From Bacteroidales bacterium (GTDB taxonomy: Bacteria > Bacteroidota > Bacteroidia > Bacteroidales > F082): a stretch of DNA of 12,382 nucleotides. The position numbers and the translations under genes are program-made. Positions within the stretch are counted from its first letter, which is position 1, and each line of letters begins with the position of its first letter. Below the pieces are notes generated by a model that saw only the letters and a program-made list of their open reading frames with translations, made no database searches and was not told the DNA's origin. Shown piece by piece: positions 6,439 to 12,382 of the stretch. The DNA lies in NCBI GenBank assembly GCA_023229135.1, contig JALNZT010000067.1, positions 1-12,382 on the forward strand. Reading direction: 5' to 3'.

Positions 6439-6669
6439 TTAAAGGGACTTTTTAATTTCATCCATTGATGCATCAAAATCCAAAGCTGAACCTGGTTTTT
6501 TATTGTATTCATCAAGCCGTTCTCTTACAAGATTTTTGTGCCAGTCGGGAATACTAATTTCTTCCTTTTCAATTTCTTTATATTTGGATTTTAGATAATT
6601 CCATTCGTCGATAGGAATAAAAACCCCGGTTGTTTGACCCTCGCTATCTGAAATATATTGTAAATTCAT
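6439..6669 (-). CDS. Addiction-module antitoxin
   Basis: 76 residues from the ATG at 6667-6669 (MNLQYISDSEGQTTGVFIPI). Starts at 6678 and 6705 are also in frame, but homologous antitoxins generally begin at the MNLQYI-type position. No start has a strong ribosome-binding site. The N-terminal half (IDEWNYLKSKYKEIEKE) would form the DNA-binding or dimer part. The C-terminal half (IPDWHKNLVRERLDEY, then SMDEIKKSL) resembles the unstable antitoxin family PF09720, which wraps the RelE/ParE toxin. Its stop codon and the toxin start codon touch (TAA-ATG), the usual translational coupling of such pairs. Because the toxin is broken, this antitoxin may now be an orphan, possibly still repressing its own promoter or neutralising a related toxin. 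Confidence 0.8.
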   Translation of the reverse strand: MNLQYISDSEGQTTGVFIPIDEWNYLKSKYKEIEKEEISIPDWHKNLVRERLDEYNKKPGSALDFDASMDEIKKSL

Positions 6670-6862
6670 AGGTCTCATTTTAGATTTCACTACAAAACTA
6701 AGCATTTAAAGTAATTTATAAGAAAGTTCGCAACCTATAGATTTTGCTCCTTTCATATATATCCATCAAGATTCTTCAACCCATTTTAATCCTTGAATCC
6801 CTTTTGAATTTCTTGAATCCTTGAATTTTTTCTTTTTTCTTTTAGCCTTTCAAATTTTGTTA

Positions 6863-6870
6863 TATCTTTG
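6863..6870 (+). promoter_or_regulatory. -7 box of tRNA-Phe promoter
   Basis: TATCTTTG matches the Bacteroidota TAnnTTTG box exactly and lies 16 bases before the mature tRNA. A clear -33 TTTG is not seen at 19-21 bases upstream, where the sequence is T-rich. Just upstream, 6793-6826 holds four TTGAAT copies spaced 8-11 bases apart. Confidence 0.6.
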
Positions 6871-6886
6871 CCGCTCCAAAAATGCT

Positions 6887-6959
<73 letters not shown>

Positions 6960-6962
6960 CAA

Positions 6963-6997
6963 CTAAAAGCCCTCACACCGAGGGCTTTAGTTTTTTT
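6963..6997 (+). terminator. Rho-independent terminator of tRNA-Phe
   Basis: CTAAAAGCCCTC and GAGGGCTTTAG form an 11-bp stem with one bulged A and the 5-base loop ACACC, followed by seven T. It begins three bases after the tRNA. Confidence 0.9.
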
Positions 6998-7103
6998 ATA
7001 GCAGTTTCACCAGCGATTTTCAGCCTTCGTAATATTTCAACCGATTGCGGCCACACTTTTACACAACATTCGCACGAAACTTTAATCAACAAATCCATCT
7101 GAT

Positions 7104-7111
7104 TATCTTTG
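7104..7111 (+). promoter_or_regulatory. -7 box of pfkA-comB promoter
   Basis: TATCTTTG is an exact TAnnTTTG match, identical to the tRNA-Phe box, about 83 bases before the pfkA ATG. That would leave a 5' untranslated region of roughly 75 bases. Only a weak TTTA is present at the -33 distance. Confidence 0.55.
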
Positions 7112-7194
7112 CATCAGTTTAAGCACTTTAAATCATCAAATGATTTGAAGCAAAATAAGAAGACAAGTGGTGATATAACCGAAAAAATAGCGCT

Positions 7195-8313
7195 ATGAAG
7201 AGAGTAATGATAGTAACAGGCGGTGGCGATTGCCCCGGTCTCAACGCGGTAATACGGGCGATAGTAAAACGCGCCTCACAAGAAAAAGACTGGGAAGTAA
7301 TAGGAAGTATCCAGGCCTTTAATGGCGTGTTGTGGGAGCCTTCCGAACTTAAAGTACTTACCACGGAAGTTGTAAAAGGTATTCATTTTCAGGGTGGAAC
7401 AATCCTTGAAACTACCAACAAAGGCGGCCCATTCGCTTGGCCTGTAAAAAATAAAGACGGCACTTGGACTACCATTGACCGCTCCGACGAGATGATCCGC
7501 AAAATTCAATACCTCGGCATCGATGCTGTGATTAATATTGGTGGCGACGGTTCACAACGCATCTCACAGGCACTTTACGAAAAGGGCCTCAACATCATTG
7601 GCGTACCAAAAACCATCGACAACGATCTTTCTTCTACCGACTCAACTTTCGGATTTCAAACCGCGGTAGAAATTTCTACAGAAGCCGTTGATAAGCTCGT
7701 AACTACTGCCGCCAGTCACAACCGCGTTTTTGTGATGGAGGTGATGGGTCGCTATGCCGGCTGGATTGCCCTAAATGCAGCTGTGGCAGGTGGTGCCGAG
7801 GTGTGTCTGGTTCCCGAATTTCCTTACGACATCGACATCGTAAAGCAAAAGCTGGAAGCACGTTTTAAGCGTGGACGAGGCTTTGCGGTAGTGATAGCTT
7901 CAGAGGGTGCAAAACCCAAAGATGGAGAAATGGTCTATGAAGAAAACACCGAGGTAGGCTACGAAAACCTGAAACTTGGCGGCATTGCCAGTGCACTTAT
8001 CAAACAGCTTAAAAAAGCTGGTTTTGAACCTGATATGCGCGAAACTGTGCTCGGACATCTACAGCGTGGCGGCGTTCCAATAGCCTATGACCGCGTGCTT
8101 GCTGCCCAGCTGGGCGTGAAAGCTTTTGAAATGGTGCTGAACGAAGACTTTGGTAAAATGGTGGCTTACAGGCATCCTTATTTCGTGGCAGTACCACTGC
8201 TTGAAGCTGTAGCTAAACCTAACCTGCTAACGCTAGATAACGCGCTGGTGAAAACCGCACGTGGATTAGGCATTTCGCTGGGTATTGATAGGGAAGTCGA
8301 ACTTAAAAAGTAA
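7195..8313 (+). CDS. pfkA: 6-phosphofructokinase (group III, Gly/Lys signature)
   Basis: 372 residues; phosphorylates fructose 6-phosphate to fructose 1,6-bisphosphate in glycolysis, in the cytoplasm. The nucleotide loop is GGGDCPGLNAVIRAIV (9-24). GGDGS lies at 116-120, PKTIDND at 138-144 with catalytic Asp142, MEVMGRYAGW at 181-190, ASEGAK at 235-240, and LGHLQRGG near the C-terminal quarter. Two positions distinguish phosphoryl donors. Gly119 corresponds to E. coli Gly104 (ATP type; Asp in PPi enzymes). Lys139 corresponds to E. coli Gly124 (Lys in PPi enzymes). This mixed pair belongs to the group III or 'PFK_mixed' enzymes (TIGR02483), whose Gly/Lys members such as that of Streptomyces use ATP. 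ATP use is thus likely but not proven. It is longer than E. coli PfkA (320 residues), as usual for the group. The gene is followed three bases later by comB. Confidence 0.95.
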   Translation: MKRVMIVTGGGDCPGLNAVIRAIVKRASQEKDWEVIGSIQAFNGVLWEPSELKVLTTEVVKGIHFQGGTILETTNKGGPFAWPVKNKDGTWTTIDRSDEMIRKIQYLGIDAVINIGGDGSQRISQALYEKGLNIIGVPKTIDNDLSSTDSTFGFQTAVEISTEAVDKLVTTAASHNRVFVMEVMGRYAGWIALNAAVAGGAEVCLVPEFPYDIDIVKQKLEARFKRGRGFAVVIASEGAKPKDGEMVYEENTEVGYENLKLGGIASALIKQLKKAGFEPDMRETVLGHLQRGGVPIAYDRVLAAQLGVKAFEMVLNEDFGKMVAYRHPYFVAVPLLEAVAKPNLLTLDNALVKTARGLGISLGIDREVELKK

Positions 8314-8316
8314 GCT

Positions 8317-9033
8317 ATGCGCATCGAAGTTATTGGCACGGCACAACAATGTGATACCGTTGATTTCAAAGGGAAAACAGCTGTTGTTATTGATGTTTTG
8401 CGCGCCACTTCTGTTATTGTAACTGCGCTGTTTCATGGTGCAAAGGCAATAATCCCGGCTATCTCTATCGAGGAAGCACAAGCAATCTATAAAAGCCTTG
8501 AACCCGGATCTGCTTATTTATGCGGTGAACGGAATGCAAACATTATTCCCGGATTTCACTACGGAAACTCACCACTGGCTTTTAGTCCGGATGCGGTGAT
8601 TGGTAAAACACTCGTACTCACCACCACCAATGGCACATTAGCGCTGCGAAACACCTTAGAAGCCGCACAAACACTCACTGCCAGCTTTTTAAATATCTCA
8701 GCCGTGGCTGAATTGGTGGGTAGTCAGGAAAGCGATTTGGTGATTGTTTGCGCTGGAACTGGAGGTAGATTTTCACTCGACGACGCTTTATGCACCGGCA
8801 TGCTCATCAGCCTGATCAACGAACACAAAAAAACAGAAACAGACGATTTAGGTCGGCTGGTGCTTCAGTTTTTTGGTGCAGATATCGGAAGCATCAGCGA
8901 TAAACTGGCGGAGTGCAGCCATGTGAAAATCCTGCAAGAAAAAGGGTTTCAGCACGATATCGACTTTTGCCTGCAAACGAGCCGATTTCCAATCGTACCA
9001 ATCCTAAAAGAAAACTATCTTGTAAAAAGCTGA
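8317..9033 (+). CDS. comB: 2-phosphosulfolactate phosphatase homologue
   Basis: 238 residues, about the family length. ComB removes phosphate from 2-phospho-3-sulfolactate, a Mg-dependent step first described in methanogen coenzyme M synthesis. The conserved blocks are all present: VVIDVLRATS (23-32), LCGERN (68-73), YGNSPL (82-87), TTTNGT (102-107) and CAGTGGRFSLDDALCTG (145-161). The start follows the pfkA stop by three bases, so the two are very likely cotranscribed and perhaps translationally coupled. Bacteroidota do not make coenzyme M, and no ComA or ComC homologue is visible here. The substrate is therefore open: sulfolactate formation or another phosphorylated acid are possible. Family assignment is secure, physiological role is not. 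Confidence 0.93.
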   Translation: MRIEVIGTAQQCDTVDFKGKTAVVIDVLRATSVIVTALFHGAKAIIPAISIEEAQAIYKSLEPGSAYLCGERNANIIPGFHYGNSPLAFSPDAVIGKTLVLTTTNGTLALRNTLEAAQTLTASFLNISAVAELVGSQESDLVIVCAGTGGRFSLDDALCTGMLISLINEHKKTETDDLGRLVLQFFGADIGSISDKLAECSHVKILQEKGFQHDIDFCLQTSRFPIVPILKENYLVKS

Positions 9034-9057
9034 GTCTCCTCCGAAAAGTCAAGAAAT

Positions 9058-9167
9058 GAAGATGCTACAAAGGCATAGAAGGCTCTATACATCACAAAGT
9101 ATTGATTTCTAACAATAAATTCTTCGTGCCATCTTCGTGATTTGATATCACTTCGACAAGCTCAGTG
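9058..9167. repeat. Intergenic degenerate repeat between convergent genes
   Basis: GAAGATGCTACAAAG at 9058-9072 and CTTCGTGCCATCTTC at 9122-9136 are imperfect inverted copies (12 of 15). Next to them CACTTCGACAAGCTCAGTG (9149-9167) contains a CACT/AGTG dyad. That motif is of a type I recall as common between Bacteroidota genes. The stretch lies between the ends of comB and polA and may help end transcription from both sides, but no T-run terminator is seen. Confidence 0.45.
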
Positions 9168-9245
9168 CATCACTTCGTGGCAGAATAACACTTTTCAGAG
9201 TGGGCTCAAAGCTAATTTACCTGAAATTTATCCTGGCTTATCAAG

Positions 9246-12023
9246 CTAATGTGCTGCTAACCAGTTGCCACCGGTATTCATCTCTACAATCACCGGTACA
9301 CTGAGCGGAAGTGCTTCGACCATCGCCTTTTCTATCAATGGTTTAAGCTGTTCCACCTCATCTATGCGGGCATCAAAAACCAACTCATCATGCACTTGAA
9401 GAATCATTTTTGTAGCCCGCTTTTGTTCCGTCAGCAAACGGTGAATCTTTATCATGGCCAGCTTTATCATATCAGCCGAACTGCCCTGGATTGGCGCGTT
9501 GATGGCGTTGCGTTCTGCGAAACCACGCACCACGCTGTTGGACACATTGATATCGCGCAAATAACGTCGCCTGCCCAGCATGGTTTCTACATAACCAGTT
9601 TTACGGGCAAAAGCGATTTGGTCGTTCATATAGGTTTTGACACCCGGATATTGTTCAAAATAATTGTTGATGATATCAGCAGCTTCTCCGCGCGGAATGC
9701 CCAGTCTTTCAGATAATCCAAAAGCAGAAATACCATAAATAATCCCGAAGTTGACAGTCTTGGCATTGCGGCGCATCTCTTTCGTAACATCTTCCAGCCC
9801 TATGCCATAAACTTTTGCTGCTGTGGCAGTATGGATATCCAGGCCTTCGTTGAAGGCGGCAATCATCGCCTTGTCCTTACTCAGATGGGCGATAATCCGC
9901 AGCTCAATCTGCGAATAATCGGCAGCAAGCAGGGTGTAATCCTTGTTTCGTGGCACAAAAGCCTTTCGGATCTCGCGGCCTCGCGCAGTGCGGATGGGAA
10001 TATTTTGCAGGTTAGGATTGTTGGAGCTAAGGCGCCCGGTAGCTGCCACAGCCTGATTATAGCTGGTGTGTATGCGACCATCGCGGGGATTAATCAAGTT
10101 AGGCAGGCTGTCGATATAGGTGGATTTTAGTTTGCTAAGCGATCGATAATCTAAAATAAGTGGGATGATTGGATGCAGGTGCTGAAGCTTTAAAAGCACA
10201 TCCTCCGAGGTGGAATATTGGCCTGTTTTAGTTTTTTTCGCTTTACTCACCAGTTCGAGGTGGTCAAAAAGTATTTCTCCTAACTGCTTGGGTGATGCTA
10301 TGTTAAAGCTGATTCCAGCGTGTTCATAAATCTGTTCTTCCAGCTCATCAATTTCTGCTGCCATGGTTTTGCTGATTTCCTGCAAGTTTTCGCCATCCAG
10401 CTTTACGCCTTGAGCCTCCATATCAGCAAGCACCCTCACCAGCGGCATTTCCACCTTATCGAATATTTTGCGCACACCCTGGCTGCTCAGCTCGGGTTCG
10501 AGTTTTTGTCGTAACTGGAGCGTGATGTCTGCATCCTCGGTAGCGTATTCTTTTACTTTTTCCACCTCTATATCACGCATGGAACCTTGGTTTTTTCCCT
10601 TCTTACCAATAAGGGTTTCTATCGAAACAGGCTGGTAATTGAGGTAAGTTTCTGCCAAAAAATCCATATTGTGCCGCTGATCAGGTTGCAGCAGATAGTG
10701 TGCAATCATGGTATCGAACAAAGGTCCTTTTACGTCAATATCATACCATTTTAAGACGGCGATGTCATATTTAAGGTTTTGTCCGGTTTTTTCGATCGCT
10801 TCATTTTCAAAAAGCACTTTAAAGTGACTAAGCTTTTTCTGGCAGTCGTGGTAGTTTTCGGGCATGGGCACGTACCAGCCGTGATGGGCCTTGATGGCGA
10901 AAGAAATACCTACCAGCTCGGCAGTGTGGGCATCAATGGCTGTGGTTTCCGTATCGAAACAAAAGCTTTTTTCATTGCTAAGTTGCGCCACAAGTGTTTT
11001 GATAGCCTCGTCATCCACTAACTGATAATCATGTTTGGTGGTGAGGATAGTTTTTTTATCCACTTCTTGAAAACTTTCCAACTCTTCGCTGCTCAAATCA
11101 CTGAATAAATCCTGCTGATCAGCTGCCTGCGATTGCTTTTGAGCATCCTGAAACATTCGTTTGGCAAAGGTTTTAAATTCCAGTTTATCGAACAGCTCCT
11201 GAAGTTTTCCCATATCAGGGCTTTGTAGCTTCAACTTTTCAGGCTCAAAATCAATCGGCACATCAGTGATAATAGTGGCCAGTTGCTTCGACTGCAGAGC
11301 TTGTTCAGCAAAATTTTCAAGATTTTCTTTTTGTTTGCCTTTGAGTTCGTGTGTGTTTTCGAGTAGCTTTTCTATAGAGCCATACTCACTGATGAGTTTG
11401 GCAGCAGTTTTTTCGCCAATGCCCGGCACTCCTGGAATATTATCCGAGGCATCGCCCCACAATCCAAGAATGTCGATCAATTGCTCAGGCGTGGCAATAC
11501 TGTAGCGTTCGCAGATTTCGGCAACACCGACGATTTCCGCTTTTTCACCCTCTTTGGCAGGCTTATACATTTTAATATTTTCTGAAATCAGCTGTCCAAA
11601 ATCCTTATCAGGCGTCATCATATAAGTAAATAAGCCGTGTTTTTCTGCTCTTTTGGCTAAGGTGCCGATAATATCATCGGCTTCATAGCCATCCATTATT
11701 AGTATAGGAATACCAAAAGCGGTAATTAGTTCTTTGATATAAGGCAGAGAAGCAGCTAAATCATCGGGCATCTTTTCGCGGTTGGCTTTATATTCCGGAA
11801 AGTCAACATGTCGCTGTGTAGGCGCAAAGCTGTCGAAGGCTACGCCAATAAAATCGGGCTTTTCATTTTTGAGTACCTCATATAAGGTGTTCGTAAAACC
11901 CAGAATGGCTGAGGTATTTAATCCTTTAGAATTGATACGTGGATTTTTATTAAGCGCAAAGAAAGCCCTGTATATCAAAGCCATAGCATCGAGGAGAAAT
12001 AGTTTCTGACGTGGTTCTGCCAT
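9246..12023 (-). CDS. polA: DNA polymerase I
   Basis: 925 residues, full length. It fills gaps and removes RNA primers in replication and repair. The 5'-3' nuclease domain spans about 1-295: LFLLDAMALIYRAFFAL, YKANREKMP, DGYEADDIIGT, TPDKDFGQL, DASDNIPGVPGIGEKTA. A charged Gln-rich linker lies at about 293-335. The 3'-5' proofreading domain is at about 350-520, with all key acids: D357 and E359 in FDTETT, D420 in NLKYD, D497 in YATEDAD. The polymerase domain covers 525-925: TGRLSS at 662-667, motif A DYSQIELR with D702, motif B RRNAKTVNFGIIYG with K755 and F759, motif C VHDE with D879. Proofreading should therefore be active, unlike the inactivated domain of Taq polymerase. Phe759 matches the Phe that favours normal deoxynucleotides over dideoxynucleotides. 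It is convergent with comB and divergent from acpP. Confidence 0.98.
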   Translation of the reverse strand: MAEPRQKLFLLDAMALIYRAFFALNKNPRINSKGLNTSAILGFTNTLYEVLKNEKPDFIGVAFDSFAPTQRHVDFPEYKANREKMPDDLAASLPYIKELITAFGIPILIMDGYEADDIIGTLAKRAEKHGLFTYMMTPDKDFGQLISENIKMYKPAKEGEKAEIVGVAEICERYSIATPEQLIDILGLWGDASDNIPGVPGIGEKTAAKLISEYGSIEKLLENTHELKGKQKENLENFAEQALQSKQLATIITDVPIDFEPEKLKLQSPDMGKLQELFDKLEFKTFAKRMFQDAQKQSQAADQQDLFSDLSSEELESFQEVDKKTILTTKHDYQLVDDEAIKTLVAQLSNEKSFCFDTETTAIDAHTAELVGISFAIKAHHGWYVPMPENYHDCQKKLSHFKVLFENEAIEKTGQNLKYDIAVLKWYDIDVKGPLFDTMIAHYLLQPDQRHNMDFLAETYLNYQPVSIETLIGKKGKNQGSMRDIEVEKVKEYATEDADITLQLRQKLEPELSSQGVRKIFDKVEMPLVRVLADMEAQGVKLDGENLQEISKTMAAEIDELEEQIYEHAGISFNIASPKQLGEILFDHLELVSKAKKTKTGQYSTSEDVLLKLQHLHPIIPLILDYRSLSKLKSTYIDSLPNLINPRDGRIHTSYNQAVAATGRLSSNNPNLQNIPIRTARGREIRKAFVPRNKDYTLLAADYSQIELRIIAHLSKDKAMIAAFNEGLDIHTATAAKVYGIGLEDVTKEMRRNAKTVNFGIIYGISAFGLSERLGIPRGEAADIINNYFEQYPGVKTYMNDQIAFARKTGYVETMLGRRRYLRDINVSNSVVRGFAERNAINAPIQGSSADMIKLAMIKIHRLLTEQKRATKMILQVHDELVFDARIDEVEQLKPLIEKAMVEALPLSVPVIVEMNTGGNWLAAH

Positions 12024-12080
12024 CTGTTTTATCGTTTTTAAGCTTATTTTAAAATATTTTGCTGTCTGATAGGCAGCAGG

Positions 12081-12088
12081 TAAAAGTA
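12081..12088 (-). promoter_or_regulatory. Possible -7 box for polA
   Basis: On the minus strand this reads TACTTTTA, seven of eight positions of TAnnTTTG, about 57 bases upstream of the polA ATG. It is weak, as the last base is A instead of G. Confidence 0.25.
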
Positions 12089-12252
12089 CAATAATTTAGA
12101 AACAGGTTGATCAAAATCTTATTTTTTTAGCTTTTTATAACTGATATTCAGCGATATATAAATAGTTTCAATTTTTTTAAGGCATTTCAAAATCAATTAA
12201 AAAAAGCTGTCATAAAAATCTTTAATTACTGTAAATCAATTTTTTAAAGAAT

Positions 12253-12288
12253 TTTGTTGTTTTTTTTTCATTTTATCACTTACCTTTG
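12253..12288 (+). promoter_or_regulatory. acpP promoter (TTTG / TAnnTTTG)
   Basis: TACCTTTG at 12281-12288 matches the Bacteroidota -7 box exactly. TTTG at 12253-12256 (or TTG at 12257-12259) lies 21-24 bases upstream, near the -33 position. The transcript would start about 25 bases before the acpP ATG. The long A/T-rich stretch 12110-12280 shows no other feature I can name. Confidence 0.65.
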
Positions 12289-12318
12289 CACCCTGTTTAA
12301 CTAAAAACATTTAGAGTT

Positions 12319-12382
12319 ATGTCAGAAATTAAAGACAAAATCGTATCAATTATCGTTGATAAGCTGGGCGTTGAAGCAGCTG
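12319..12382 (+). CDS. acpP: Acyl carrier protein (partial, 5' end only)
   Basis: The ATG at 12319-12321 opens MSEIKDKIVSIIVDKLGVEA, the typical start of bacterial acyl carrier protein (helix 1 with I..KV..II...LGV). Acyl carrier protein holds growing fatty acids on a phosphopantetheine arm. The modified Ser of the DSL motif, expected near residue 36, lies beyond the window. The promoter just upstream supports this start. In Bacteroidota this gene is usually followed by fabF, which cannot be checked here. Confidence 0.9.
   Translation, partial: MSEIKDKIVSIIVDKLGVEAA

Noticed and set aside
6793..6826. Four TTGAAT copies before the tRNA as a binding-site cluster
   Set aside because: Spacing is uneven (11, 9 and 8 bases) in very AT-rich DNA, and the copies are upstream of a self-sufficient tRNA promoter; chance or slippage explains them.
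9390..12009. Several plus-strand frames of 64-108 codons opposite polA
   Set aside because: They are shadows of a full-length, motif-complete DNA polymerase I on the other strand.

Overview
The window comes from a chromosome of the Bacteroidota, probably a free-living or uncultured member. Three things point there. A type IX secretion (T9SS) sorting domain is present. FISUMP-domain secreted proteins are present. TAnnTTTG-type -7 promoter boxes precede the tRNA, pfkA and acpP. The housekeeping genes also have Bacteroidota-like versions: a short-LID adenylate kinase, a type III pantothenate kinase and a G/K-signature phosphofructokinase.

Left part (1-2929, minus strand): a nearly complete coaX runs off the left edge. 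A 1.3-kb array (920-2214) of hairpin-rich 157-bp units follows, containing a 569-bp tandem duplication whose copies differ at two bases. The array abuts a decayed adenylate-kinase gene. That gene carries one in-frame stop and two frameshifts, and its reading implies an ancestral fusion of two adenylate-kinase-like domains. The second domain is cut off at the array edge.

Middle (3232-6669, minus strand): three exported proteins lie in one direction. Two are FISUMP proteins without a visible sorting tail. The third is a very small protein with a T9SS C-terminal domain. All three share the same roughly 20-residue module right after the signal peptide. Upstream is a 670-bp non-coding stretch with a perfect dyad and an element bounded by imperfect inverted repeats. 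Next comes a toxin-antitoxin pair with an intact addiction-module antitoxin and a frameshifted RelE/ParE-like toxin.

Right part (6863-12382): tRNA-Phe(GAA) with its own promoter box and terminator comes first. A tight pfkA-comB operon follows on the plus strand: phosphofructokinase, then a 2-phosphosulfolactate phosphatase homologue starting 3 bases after it. A convergent full-length polA is on the minus strand. A divergent, AT-rich promoter region leads to the first 21 codons of acpP.

The parts of the window not explained by ordinary genes are the structured repeat array, the broken two-domain kinase beside it, and the secreted-protein trio with its shared N-terminal module. The housekeeping genes (coaX, pfkA, polA, acpP, tRNA-Phe) look intact as far as they can be seen.
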